Assembly (NCBI RefSeq): GCF_036084755.1 | Contig: NZ_CP107968.1 | Span: 868,001 to 932,000, forward strand | Direction: 5' to 3' | DNA: 64,000 nt | Source: Streptomyces sp. NBC_00370 | Lineage (GTDB): Bacteria; Actinomycetota; Actinomycetes; Streptomycetales; Streptomycetaceae | Shown here: positions 43,601 to 51,023 of the stretch, piece by piece | Numbering within the stretch: position 1 is the stretch's first letter | How the letters are laid out: every line of letters starts with the position of its first letter | Made by a program: the position numbers and the translations under genes | The notes under the pieces: model-generated | Told to the model about the DNA's origin: nothing | Databases searched by the model: none | The model's input: only the letters and a program-made list of their open reading frames with translations

Positions 43601-45006
43601 GGCGTTCGCAGTCCCTGCGTACGCTGGCGGCGGCGCTGGCGCAGGCGCACGGCGCCGACGATCTGCATCTGTACGGCATCGACTGCGGCAACGGCGCGCT
43701 GAACGCGCTCACCGCGCTGCCGCACTGCGGCGCCGTCGTCGACCGTAACCAGACGGAGCGGCTCGGCCGGCTGCTGGACCGGCTGACCGCCGAACTGACG
43801 AACCGTCAGGGCGTGCTGGGTGCCCGGGGCACCGCCGACCTCGCCGAACTGCGCCGGATGGCGGCCCCCGAGGAGCGGCTGCCGCACATCGTGGTGCTGG
43901 TCGACCGGTTCGAGGTTTTCGAGCGGGAGTACAGCTCCTTCGACAACGGCAGCTATCTGGAGCGGATGATCCGGCTGCTGCGCGACGGCGCGGGGGTCGG
44001 TATCCATCTGGTGCTCGCCGGCGACAAGGTCCTGGGCAACAGCCGCTTCGGCGGAACCACCGAGGACAAGATCGTCCTGCGGATGAACGACCGCGCCGAC
44101 TACTCGTCGGTCGGCGTCCCCACCAAGGCGGCGCCGGCCGATCCGGCGCCGGGGCGCGGCCTGCGCACCCAGGACATGAGCGAGGCCCAGATCGCGGTGC
44201 TGGGCAGTGATCTGTCCGGTACGGCGCAGGCCCAGGTCCTCGTCGGCCTCGGCGCGGAACTGACCACGCGCGAGGCGGACGTGCCGGCCGCGCGCCGCGC
44301 ACCGCGCCTGGATCTGCTGCCCGACCGGATCTCCTACCCGGAGGCGGCGGCGCTGCGGACAGGACCCGGTGCGATGCGTCCGCTCGTCGCCGTCGGCGGC
44401 GACACCCTCACGGCGCTGGGTCCCGACCTCGCCGACGTGCCGACGTTCGCCGTCGCAGGACCGCCGCGTACCGGCCGCAGCACGGCGCTGCTCACGGTCG
44501 CCCTCTCGCTGCTGGACTCCGGCACCGGAGTCATCGTGCTGGCGCCGCGCAGGTCGCCCCTGCGCGAGCTGGCCGGACGGCCGGGGGTGGCGGCCGTCAT
44601 CACCGACGTGGAAGTACCGGTCGACACCTTCCGCGCGGTGCTGAGCAATATCCCCGAGGAGAACGCGGTGATCGTCATCGACGACGCCGAGCTGTTCATG
44701 GGCGCGGAGATCGATCCCGATCTGGCGCTGCTGGCCCGTGGCGGCGCCGGCAACGGATGGGGGGTCGTGGTCGCGGGCAACGCCGAGTCGATGTCGCTCA
44801 GCCTGGCCGGCTGGATGGGCCAGGTGAAGCGGAACCGTACGGGCATGCTGCTCTCCCCGCAGAGCCTCGGCGACGGCGAGGTCATCGGGGTGAAGCTGTC
44901 CCGGGGTCTGGTCGGGCAGGCCCCGAGGCCCGGCAGGGGGCTGCTGCACCTCGGCGACGGGACGCTGGTCTCCGTACAGGTACCGGCGTCCGACCTGACC
45001 GGCTGA
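40603..45006 (+). CDS. FHA-FtsK type VII secretion ATPase (EccC/EssC-like)
   Basis: A 1467-residue membrane ATPase, GTG start with GAGGAAAG upstream. Residues 1-85 look ubiquitin-like (LQVAGVRDGMDLGLG), 95-185 an FHA-type domain, and two membrane helices (about 230-270: LLPILLLPAGSAVVAIVV, WTFVFIALLSPIAALV) follow. Three FtsK-like ATPase domains come next. The first is intact: GTTGSGKSELLQT (K656), LLLVIDEFASMARELP. The second and third have Arg for the Walker A lysine: SPRSGRSQS (R1001) and PPRTGRST (R1292), so only one may hydrolyse ATP. Length and FHA start resemble Firmicutes EssC more than mycobacterial EccC. It drives export of WXG100 partners across the membrane. Confidence 0.92.
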   Translation: MRLTVSVTDPQAEGVSTTVVVDTEPSAQAGRFAAELARAVGQAGTGGEWAPAPALYIGTDPVDPEATLQVAGVRDGMDLGLGVPVPREPEPEGRTELRVVSGPGAGTVFRLPPGDYDIGSADTCRIRLAAGTPAFAARLRVRLDGGAELVRAGQAMLDGKPVADASAWREGSQLAVGDSLLELASGSSAKAPLTPAADGLGLEFNRPPRFVPAPAGANYRLPAPPVKPDKRPIPLLPILLLPAGSAVVAIVVTGRWTFVFIALLSPIAALVTQFGGRKQAMLKYQEQLADYEQKLARLRADIEAAVLKEQHNLRLSLPDPASLLRMAAQPSERLWERRWQDPDFLAVRVGTADLPSSLSVEDPTLDEHRRTTVPRLNQVPVSVPLRRAGVTGLAGSGAGGLAGWLAAQAASLHSPADLRIVVLAGSEGERDWSWTRWLPHCRPQGEDAYALVGSTTESLARRIGELGQLVAARVQAGSELVRGGVNGYPDVLVILDQARRARSLPGVIALLRDGPSVGVYTICMDREERLLPEECGAVVVTDPAATGSRVRTGVGAALEDVRPDSPEPGWYEHLARALAPLRGVGDNDESALPGSVRLLDLLNVEPPTAEAVVAGWSLGGRSTRAILGTGYDGPFSVDLVRDGPHALIAGTTGSGKSELLQTLVATLAVVNRPDEMTFVLVDYKGGSAFAECADLPHTVGMVTDLDTRLVERALVSLGAELRRRETMLAQAAAKDIEDYLDKRARGGDALPPLPRLLLVIDEFASMARELPDFISGLVNIAQRGRSLGIHLVLATQRPSGAVTPDIRANTNLRIALRTTDTSESRDIIDAPDAGDISPGTPGRAYARLGPSALLPFQSGRVGGRRPGGSLAVDTEVPVRARAVSWQELGGPLRAGRPGGSSDGAVQTEAITDLAVLTAAVAQAARVAGVAKQPSPWLPALPAVLEWTPPLAPKPFADREAALPAVEYGLVDLPARQSRSALVFDLDRAGHLHLIGSPRSGRSQSLRTLAAALAQAHGADDLHLYGIDCGNGALNALTALPHCGAVVDRNQTERLGRLLDRLTAELTNRQGVLGARGTADLAELRRMAAPEERLPHIVVLVDRFEVFEREYSSFDNGSYLERMIRLLRDGAGVGIHLVLAGDKVLGNSRFGGTTEDKIVLRMNDRADYSSVGVPTKAAPADPAPGRGLRTQDMSEAQIAVLGSDLSGTAQAQVLVGLGAELTTREADVPAARRAPRLDLLPDRISYPEAAALRTGPGAMRPLVAVGGDTLTALGPDLADVPTFAVAGPPRTGRSTALLTVALSLLDSGTGVIVLAPRRSPLRELAGRPGVAAVITDVEVPVDTFRAVLSNIPEENAVIVIDDAELFMGAEIDPDLALLARGGAGNGWGVVVAGNAESMSLSLAGWMGQVKRNRTGMLLSPQSLGDGEVIGVKLSRGLVGQAPRPGRGLLHLGDGTLVSVQVPASDLTG

Positions 45007-45008
45007 CG

Positions 45009-45072
45009 GCCGGTACGCCCGCCGGAGGGCGGCCGGGGCCCCGCGGTCCTGGCCGCCCTCCGGCGTACCGGC
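45009..45072. terminator. Large bulged hairpin between the secretion ATPase and SDR genes
   Basis: GCCGGTACG and CCGGAGGGCGGCC in the left arm (45009-45034, with 4 extra bases between) pair with 45051-45072 over 22 bp. The loop is 16 bases of GC-rich sequence. It sits between two convergent genes and probably ends both. Confidence 0.75.
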
Positions 45073-45084
45073 TCCCCGGCGCCG

Positions 45085-45780
45085 CTACCAGCGGATCTCG
45101 CCGGCACGGTCGACGAAGCGGCCCGAGCCTGATCCCGGTTTCTCCGTCGCCAGCCCGACGATCGCGTCCGTCCCCTCCGTGACGCTCTGCGGGCCGCTGT
45201 GGCCGTTGAGGTCGGTCGCCGTGTAGCCGGGGTCGGCTGCGTTGATCCGGATGTCCGGCAGCGCCTTGGCGTACTGGGTGGTCAGCATCGTGAGCGCCGC
45301 CTTCGACGCGGTGTAGAGCGGTGCGACGACGGACGACTCGACCCGCTCCGGGTCGTGGGTGAAGGCGAGAAAACCGACACCGCTGCTGACATTGACCACG
45401 GCCGGATCGGCCGACCTGCGCAGCAGCGGCAGGAAGGCCGTGGTCGTACGGACCACCCCCGCGACGTTCACGTCGAGCACGGCGAGGGCGTCGGCGCCGG
45501 TCAGCGCGTCGACGCCGCCGAAGGGCCCATGGACGCCGGCGTTGTTGACCAGCACGTCGACCGCGCCTTCGTGTGCGGCGACGTTCGCCGCTGCGGCCGC
45601 GACGGACGCGTCGTCCGTCACGTCGATGGGTACGAACCGCGCGCCGACCGCGGCGGCGGCCGCCGCGCCCTGTTCGGGGTCACGGGCTCCGGCGAGGACG
45701 GTGTGGCCCAGCTCGACGAGCCGGCGGGCCGTCTCCCGGCCGAGCCCCTTGTTCGCTCCTGTGATGAAGATGATCGTCAT
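45085..45780 (-). CDS. Short-chain dehydrogenase/reductase
   Basis: ATG 45780 gives a 231-residue classical SDR: TGANKGLG at 7-14 for cofactor binding, NNAG at 79-82, the serine in NVSSG (about 132) and Y156-x3-K160 in LYTASK as the catalytic triad. It reduces or oxidises a small carbonyl or alcohol; substrate unknown. The HTH gene at 45885 is divergent with a 104-base gap, the classical arrangement in which the regulator controls the dehydrogenase. The pair interrupts the type VII genes on either side. Confidence 0.92.
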   Translation of the reverse strand: MTIIFITGANKGLGRETARRLVELGHTVLAGARDPEQGAAAAAAVGARFVPIDVTDDASVAAAAANVAAHEGAVDVLVNNAGVHGPFGGVDALTGADALAVLDVNVAGVVRTTTAFLPLLRRSADPAVVNVSSGVGFLAFTHDPERVESSVVAPLYTASKAALTMLTTQYAKALPDIRINAADPGYTATDLNGHSGPQSVTEGTDAIVGLATEKPGSGSGRFVDRAGEIRW

Positions 45781-45884
45781 GCGTTCAGTGTTCGTCCGGC
45801 CGGGGCGGCCGACCAGAGAAGGTCCGACGGTAGGAACGGCAGTACCACCATGGGCGGCGCCGGGCGGGCCGGGGATGCGGGACC

Positions 45885-46763
45885 ATGGGACGTATGACCA
45901 CGACCCCCGGAGCCGGGCTCGGCGCGATGATCCGCACCTGGCGGGACCGGCTGCCCCCGTCGGCCGCCGCACTGCCGGTGGGCCACGCACGCCGCGCGGC
46001 CGGGCTGCGCCGCGAGGAGCTGGCGGAACTCGCCGGGGTGTCGGTCGACTATGTCGTACGCCTGGAGCAGGGCAGGTCCACGACGCCGTCGGCGTCGGTG
46101 GTGGCGTCCCTGGCCCGCGCCCTCCAGCTGTCGGCCGCCGAGCGGGACCATCTGTACCGGCTCGCCCACCTGGTCCCGCCGGGGAACGACGCGGTCCCCG
46201 GCCATATCCCGCCCGGTGTGCAGCGGGTGCTGAGCCGGCTCGGGGACACCGCGGTCGCCGTTTTCGCCGCCGACTGGCAGCTGATCTGGTGGAACCGTGG
46301 CTGGGCAGCGCTGCTGGGCGATCCGTCGTCCTTGCCGGCGCGGCAGCGCAATTTCGCCCGGAGCAGGTTCCCGCAGGACGCGGGCCCCGTTCGGCTCGCG
46401 CTGTGGCCGGTGATCGAGGTGGACAGGGACGCGACGGACGCGGCCGTGGTGTCCGACCTGCGCCGCGCCACCGGCCGTTTCCCGCACGACAAGCATCTGG
46501 CGGAGCTGGTCCGTGAACTGGGCGCGGGCAGCGAGCGGTTCGCCGAACTGTGGGCGGCCGGTTCGGTGGCCACGCACCGCGAGGACCACAAGCGGATCGA
46601 GCATCCCTCGGTGGGGACGGTCACCGTGGACTGCGACACACTGACCGACGGGGACTCCGAGCTGAAGATCGTGATCATGACGGCGGTGCCGGGCAGCGAG
46701 GACGAGACCAAGCTGCGGCTCGCCACGATCGCGGGGCCGCCGGTCACCGCGCACCGCCCGTAG
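45885..46763 (+). CDS. XRE-type HTH regulator with MmyB-like ligand-binding domain
   Basis: A 292-residue protein, ATG 45885 (or ATG 45894, three codons in). The N-terminal helix-turn-helix is RRAAGLRREELAELAGVSVDYVVRLEQGRSTTPSASVV; the C-terminal part is the PAS-like MmyB ligand-binding domain, recognised by VFAADWQLIWWNRGWAALLGDPS and RFAELWAAGSVATHREDHKRIEHPSVGTVTVDCDTL. Such regulators bind a fatty-acid-like ligand. In Streptomyces they often sit opposite an SDR gene, as here, and are thought to repress it. No link to secretion is evident. Confidence 0.92.
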   Translation: MGRMTTTPGAGLGAMIRTWRDRLPPSAAALPVGHARRAAGLRREELAELAGVSVDYVVRLEQGRSTTPSASVVASLARALQLSAAERDHLYRLAHLVPPGNDAVPGHIPPGVQRVLSRLGDTAVAVFAADWQLIWWNRGWAALLGDPSSLPARQRNFARSRFPQDAGPVRLALWPVIEVDRDATDAAVVSDLRRATGRFPHDKHLAELVRELGAGSERFAELWAAGSVATHREDHKRIEHPSVGTVTVDCDTLTDGDSELKIVIMTAVPGSEDETKLRLATIAGPPVTAHRP

Positions 46764-46791
46764 CGCGAACACCTTTGCTGGAAGGGCGAGT

Positions 46792-47415
46792 TCACACCTT
46801 TGCCGGTAGGACGCCGCCCTCGGCCGAGACGAACCGGAAGGTGCCGGTGACCGCGTCGAAGAGGTCGTACACCTCGTCCTTCAGCGGCAGGTTGGGGCTG
46901 GCGCAGGTGACCACCAGGAAGTCCCGCGCCGTGCCGGGGACGGGCATCATGGTGTGCATCGTCAGCAGCTTGACGTTGATGTCCGCGGTGATCGGTGTCT
47001 CCTCCGTACCGGTGATCCGGGCGACGGTGCCCACGTGGGGAACCTTGGCCGCGCCGATGACCCGGTCGGCGGGGGCCTTGCCGTTCGCCGAGGAGACCCC
47101 GAGCTGGGCGGAGATGACGGGCAGGGTCAGTTCGAGGCCTTCGGGTGTGGTGACGGCGAAGACCATGGCGTAGGCGAGGAAGAGCCCTTCGTCGTACATC
47201 GAGGCGGTGCCCGAGGCGAACAGCGCGCCGTGGTTGCGTGCGGCCCGGCTGATCTCACGGCCCTGCCGGAACAGATCGTTGATCTGCGCCCGCTCGCGTG
47301 GGTTGTCGGTACGGGCCAGGGCGGCGGAGCGGGCCGCGGCCATCGTCTCGCCGCTGAGGTCCAGCTCGGTCCAGAGGTCGGGCACGTTGAGCAGGAAGCG
47401 CTCGGCGACGGTCAC
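46792..47415 (-). CDS. Type VII secretion-associated protein, unknown function
   Basis: GTG 47415 overlaps the stop of the WXG100-like gene as GTGA, so the two are co-translated. The 207-residue product (VTVAERFLLNVPDLWTELDL...) has no signal peptide or membrane segment. A helical N-terminus (SGETMAAARSAALARTDNPRERAQINDLFRQGREISRAAR) is followed by a beta-rich region containing YDEGLFLAYAMVFAVTTPEGLELTLPV and VPHVGTVARITGTEE. I do not recognise its family. The coupling suggests a chaperone or partner of the small secreted protein, comparable in position to EspG-like proteins, though the sequence is not clearly EspG. Confidence 0.7.
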   Translation of the reverse strand: MTVAERFLLNVPDLWTELDLSGETMAAARSAALARTDNPRERAQINDLFRQGREISRAARNHGALFASGTASMYDEGLFLAYAMVFAVTTPEGLELTLPVISAQLGVSSANGKAPADRVIGAAKVPHVGTVARITGTEETPITADINVKLLTMHTMMPVPGTARDFLVVTCASPNLPLKDEVYDLFDAVTGTFRFVSAEGGVLPAKV

Positions 47416-47699
47416 CGGCCGCCGCCGCTCAGGTTCGACACGGCGTCGTTGTCCGTCTTGGTGAAGGCGTCGGAGATGCTGTCCATCGCCTCCCGGATGC
47501 CTTTGACCTGCTTCTTCAGCTGGTTCTTGCCGTCGTTCCACTTGTTCTCGAAGTTCTGGGCCGAGCCTCGGGACAGCTCGGGGCCGAACGCCTTGTCGAA
47601 GTCGAAGGTGTGGTGGCCGATGTCGATGTTGTCCTCGACGAACGCCAGACCGGCCCGCGCCTGGTCCAGCTCGTCGCCGGGTACGAAAATGTCGGTCAT
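47412..47699 (-). CDS. WXG100-like small secreted protein, second type
   Basis: A 95-residue protein starting at ATG 47699: MTDIFVPGDELDQARAGLAFVED. The central segment FENKWNDGKNQLKKQVKGIREAMDSI contains a Trp-x-x-Gly in the turn between two helices, a slight expansion of the WXG motif. It differs from the WXG100 protein at 40261 and belongs to a separate subfamily. It is translated with the downstream gene through a 4-base overlap. Likely exported by the ATPase at 40603-45006, although 2.4 kb and an unrelated gene pair separate them. Confidence 0.8.
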   Translation of the reverse strand: MTDIFVPGDELDQARAGLAFVEDNIDIGHHTFDFDKAFGPELSRGSAQNFENKWNDGKNQLKKQVKGIREAMDSISDAFTKTDNDAVSNLSGGGR

Positions 47700-47819
47700 C
47701 GCGCGCTTCTCTCCTCCGTGCCGGGCCGCCGCGCCGTTGTGTGCCGCGTACTGTCAACACGCACCCGGCGCGCCGTTCGTTCAGGTGAACCTTTCGTCGC
47801 CGTATCCCGTGTTGGGGGC

Positions 47820-48497
47820 GTGACTCTCCCTCTCCACAGCTACAGCGCCGCCCGCAGGCCGGTCGGCCGGGCCCTCGTCGCCTCCGCTCTCGTGCTCTGC
47901 GGGATGGCCGCCCTGTCCGCCTGCGACAAGACCATCTCGATCACCGACAAGGCCGAGAAGCCGGCCGCCTCGTCGCCCGCGGCCGCCGCGCCCGCGTCCT
48001 CGGCGCCCGCCTCCGGCGCGCCGGCTGCGGGCAACTCGGCGCTCCAGGTGGTCGACAGCAGCGCGGCCCAGAACGGCAAGACCGGCAACGGCGGCACCGT
48101 GGTGGGGGTCGCCGTGCAGGAGACACCACCGCAGTGGGTCCAGCTCTCCGCGGTCCAGTCGCCGGACCTGGGCAGCCATCTCATCAACGTCAACCAGGCG
48201 ACGCTGTACCGCTTCGACAAGGACACCGCCCGGCCGTCCCACTCCAACTGCGCCGACGACTGCGCCGTCACCTGGCCGCCGGTCACCATCGCGGAGGGCG
48301 GCAACGTGTACCTGGCGGGCGTCGACCCGAAGCAGATCGGCGCGATACGCCGCGACGACGGCCAGATCCAGGTCACCGTGGGCGGCTGGCCGCTCTACCG
48401 CTTCTCGGGCGACAGCAAGCCTGGCGACACCAAGGGCCAGGGCATCGGCGGAACCTGGTTCGCGGCGGGCCCGACCGGCGAGAAGTCGGTGAAGTAG
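47820..48497 (+). CDS. Lipoprotein with PF03640-type secreted repeats
   Basis: The 225-residue product starts at GTG 47820 (earlier in-frame starts exist). Signal and lipobox: ALVLCGMAALSACDK, with lipidated Cys near residue 32. After an Ala/Ser/Pro linker come two copies of the secreted repeat: TLYRFDKDTARPSHSNCADDCAVTWPPV and WPLYRFSGDSKPGDTKGQGIGGTWFAAGP. Proteins with this repeat are predicted electron-transfer or haem-related lipoproteins, without firm proof. The paired cysteines in NCADDCA are conserved in the family. It is at the outer face of the membrane. Confidence 0.85.
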   Translation: MTLPLHSYSAARRPVGRALVASALVLCGMAALSACDKTISITDKAEKPAASSPAAAAPASSAPASGAPAAGNSALQVVDSSAAQNGKTGNGGTVVGVAVQETPPQWVQLSAVQSPDLGSHLINVNQATLYRFDKDTARPSHSNCADDCAVTWPPVTIAEGGNVYLAGVDPKQIGAIRRDDGQIQVTVGGWPLYRFSGDSKPGDTKGQGIGGTWFAAGPTGEKSVK

Positions 48498-48506
48498 CCG
48501 GGAGGG

Positions 48507-49313
48507 TCACACTCTTCCGTGTGCCAGCAGGGCGGTGTGCGGCAGTCGCAGCACACCGTCCGGGCCGCCGAACGGGACACTGAGCCGGGCGAACTGCCGC
48601 TTGATCTCCGCCACGGTCCGCGGATCCTGGCGCGTGACGATGTGGCCGATCGTGGCGACGCCCGCCGCCGGACCGCTCCACCACACCTCGGCGGCCACCT
48701 GGTGGTCCCAGTTCAGGGACGTGCAGGACACCTCGGAGAGGCCCGCCTCCCGCGCCAGATCCGCTAGGCCCTGTGCGGTCCTGGGGAATTCCTCGTCTGC
48801 GGCGAGCGAGGCCAGATCGCCGGGCCGTACAACGCCCGCCGCCTCCACCGCACGTGGCAGGAGCGTCTGACCTGCGGCGGCCTGCGCCGGCCAGATGGTC
48901 ACGGCGATCCGTCCACCGGGCCGGGTCACTCTGCGCAGTTCGGCGAGAGCGGCCCTCGGACGGCCCACGTGATTGAGCACGAAGTTGCCGACAGTCGCGT
49001 CGAACTCCCCGTCGGGAAAAGATAGTACGGGCAGGGCCGCGACCCGGACGTCGGCGGCCGGTACGTCCGCCGCTGTCCTGGCCGCCATGCCGGGGTCGGC
49101 GTCGACGGCGGTCACCCGGGCACCGCGCTCCACCGCGGCTGCGGCGACGGTGCCCGTTCCCGTACCGGCATCCAGCAGCCGCGAGCCCGCACCCGCTCCA
49201 GCCGCGTCGAGCAGTTGGGGCACGGGGTGGGCGCAGAGAGCGGCGAAGCTGCCGGCGTACGCGTCGGCGCGCCCCGCCCAGATCCGCCGCTCCTGCTCAT
49301 CGAAGATCGTCAT
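48507..49313 (-). CDS. Class I SAM-dependent methyltransferase
   Basis: A 268-residue soluble protein with the standard core: SRLLDAGTGTGTVAAAAVERGARVTAVDADPGMAART (motif I and acidic motif II), LSFPDGEFDATVGNFVLNHV (post-motif II), and RVTRPGGRIAVTIW (motif III). It resembles UbiE/Coq5-like enzymes; substrate unknown. The start (ATG 49313) is 10 bases after the stop of the alpha-glucosidase gene on the same strand, so the two probably form one message, which would place it in the alpha-glucan locus, perhaps only by position. Confidence 0.88.
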   Translation of the reverse strand: MTIFDEQERRIWAGRADAYAGSFAALCAHPVPQLLDAAGAGAGSRLLDAGTGTGTVAAAAVERGARVTAVDADPGMAARTAADVPAADVRVAALPVLSFPDGEFDATVGNFVLNHVGRPRAALAELRRVTRPGGRIAVTIWPAQAAAGQTLLPRAVEAAGVVRPGDLASLAADEEFPRTAQGLADLAREAGLSEVSCTSLNWDHQVAAEVWWSGPAAGVATIGHIVTRQDPRTVAEIKRQFARLSVPFGGPDGVLRLPHTALLAHGRV

Positions 49314-49323
49314 CCGTGAGACG

Positions 49324-50955
49324 TTAATTCATGTCCAGCCAGACCGTGCTGTCCGCAGGCAGTACGCGGCCCTCGGCGCTCTCCTCCAGGGGAGCGCTGC
49401 TGAGCAGTACCGTCGCGTCCGCCGGCAACGGCACCGGTGTGTCCGTCGCGTTGACCAGGCAGCGGAAGCCGCCGGCGCGGTCGAAGCAGAGGGTGCCCGG
49501 TGGGGTGTCCACCCAGGTCAGGGGCTCCGGCAGGGCGGTGAGGCGGGACGAGCGCAGGGCCAGTGCGGTGCGGTAGAGGGTGAGGAAGGAGTCCGGGTCG
49601 GCGGTCTGTTCCGCGACGCTGAGTGGGGCCCAGTCCGCGGGTTGTGGCAGCCAGGGCGCGGCGGTGGCGGCGTCGGGTGAGAAGCCGAGCGCTGCGCCGC
49701 CGGGCTGCCACGGGAGCGGGATTCGGCAGCCGTCGCGGCCGCGGTCGGCGCCGCCGGAGCGGAGGAACGTGGGGTCCTGGAGGACCGCGTCCGGGAGGTC
49801 CTGGACCTCGGGCAGGCCCAGTTCGTCGCCCTGGTAGATGTACACCCCGCCGGGCAGCGCCATGGTCAGCAGCGCCGCCGCGCGGGCTCTTCGGCGGCCG
49901 AGGGTCAGGTCGCTCGGATCGCCGAGCCGCTTGTCGCCCATGTCGAACGAGGTGTCGGCGCGGCCGTAGCGGGTGACATGGCGGATGGTGTCGTGGTTGG
50001 AGAGCACCCAGGTGGGGGGCGCGCCGACCGGGCCGTGGGCGGCGAGCGTCGAGTCGACGACGTCGCGCAGCGCGGCCGGCTCCCACGAGCTGCACAGGAA
50101 GTCGAAGTTGAACGCTGAGTGCAGCTCGTCGGGGCGCAGGTAGCGGGCGAACTGTTCGGCCGACGGCAGCCAGACCTCGCCGACGAAGATCCGGTCGCCG
50201 GGGTAGCCGTCGAGGATCTTGCGCCAGCTGCGGTAGATGTCGTGGACGTCGTCGTGGTCCTGGTAGGGCAGATCGGTCGGGTCGGGGTCGGGGCCGATGT
50301 CGGGCAGGCCCGGCTTCTTGGCGAGGCCGTGGGCCACGTCGATCCGGAAGCCGTCGACGCCGCGGCGCAGCCAGAAGTGCAGGATGTCCTCGAACTCGGC
50401 GCGTACCTCGGGGTGTTCCCAGTTCAGGTCGGGCTGCTGCGGGGCGAACATGTGCAGGTACCAGGGGCCGGGGGTGCCGTCGGCCTCGGTGATCCGGGTC
50501 CAGGCGCTGCCGCCGAAGTAGGAGTGCCAGTCGTTGGGCGGCAGCTCGCCGCTCTCGCCGCGGCCCGGCAGGAACCAGAACCGTTCGCGGGCGGCGGAGC
50601 CGGGTCCTGCGGCCAACGCCTCCTGGAACCAGTGGTGCTGGTCGGAGCAGTGGTTGGGCACGAGGTCGACGAGGACGCGCAGTCCGTGGGTGTGGGCGTC
50701 CTCGACGAGCCGCTCGGCCTCGGCGAGGGTGCCGAACAGCGGGTCGATGTCGCGGTAGTCGGCGACGTCGTAGCCGCCGTCGGCCATCGGTGAGGTGTAC
50801 CAGGGGGTGAACCACAGGGCGTCGACGCCCAGTTCCCGCAGATAGGGCAGCCGGTTGCGGACGCCGGCCAGGTCGCCGGTGCCGTCGCCGTCGCCGTCGG
50901 CGAAGCTGCGTACGTAGATCTGGTAGATCGCGGCATGCCGCCACCAGTGGGTCAC
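49324..50955 (-). CDS. GH13 alpha-glucosidase (cytoplasmic)
   Basis: GTG 50955 has AGGAG 6-7 bases upstream. The 543-residue enzyme starts HWWRHAAIYQIYVRSFADGDGDGTGDLAGV, typical of oligo-alpha-glucosidases. Catalytic residues: nucleophile D206 (GFRIDVAHGL), acid/base E260 (VGEVW), and D322 (LSNHDT). Without a signal peptide it works inside the cell, splitting imported oligosaccharides. Next to a GH87 gene and sugar ABC transporter, nigero-oligosaccharides (alpha-1,3) are the most likely substrates, though the family also cuts alpha-1,4 and alpha-1,6 bonds. A strong hairpin (50979-51015) separates it from the GH87 gene. Confidence 0.93.
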   Translation of the reverse strand: MTHWWRHAAIYQIYVRSFADGDGDGTGDLAGVRNRLPYLRELGVDALWFTPWYTSPMADGGYDVADYRDIDPLFGTLAEAERLVEDAHTHGLRVLVDLVPNHCSDQHHWFQEALAAGPGSAARERFWFLPGRGESGELPPNDWHSYFGGSAWTRITEADGTPGPWYLHMFAPQQPDLNWEHPEVRAEFEDILHFWLRRGVDGFRIDVAHGLAKKPGLPDIGPDPDPTDLPYQDHDDVHDIYRSWRKILDGYPGDRIFVGEVWLPSAEQFARYLRPDELHSAFNFDFLCSSWEPAALRDVVDSTLAAHGPVGAPPTWVLSNHDTIRHVTRYGRADTSFDMGDKRLGDPSDLTLGRRRARAAALLTMALPGGVYIYQGDELGLPEVQDLPDAVLQDPTFLRSGGADRGRDGCRIPLPWQPGGAALGFSPDAATAAPWLPQPADWAPLSVAEQTADPDSFLTLYRTALALRSSRLTALPEPLTWVDTPPGTLCFDRAGGFRCLVNATDTPVPLPADATVLLSSAPLEESAEGRVLPADSTVWLDMN

Positions 50956-50978
50956 AGGAACTCCTAGTTCGATGAGGT

Positions 50979-51015
50979 GGTGCCGGGGCCCCCGGGTTCG
51001 CGGGGCCCCGGCACC
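50979..51015 (-). terminator. Perfect 14-bp hairpin between GH87 and GH13 genes
   Basis: GGTGCCGGGGCCCC (50979-50992) and its exact inverse (51002-51015) enclose a 9-base loop. It lies 8 bases past the GH87 stop. In this co-directional series it would end or reduce the message before the alpha-glucosidase gene. Confidence 0.75.
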
Positions 51016-51023
51016 GGGGGCGG

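Noticed and set aside
42715..44949. A 744-residue minus-strand open frame
   Set aside because: Antisense to the FHA-FtsK ATPase; no motif and no ribosome site.
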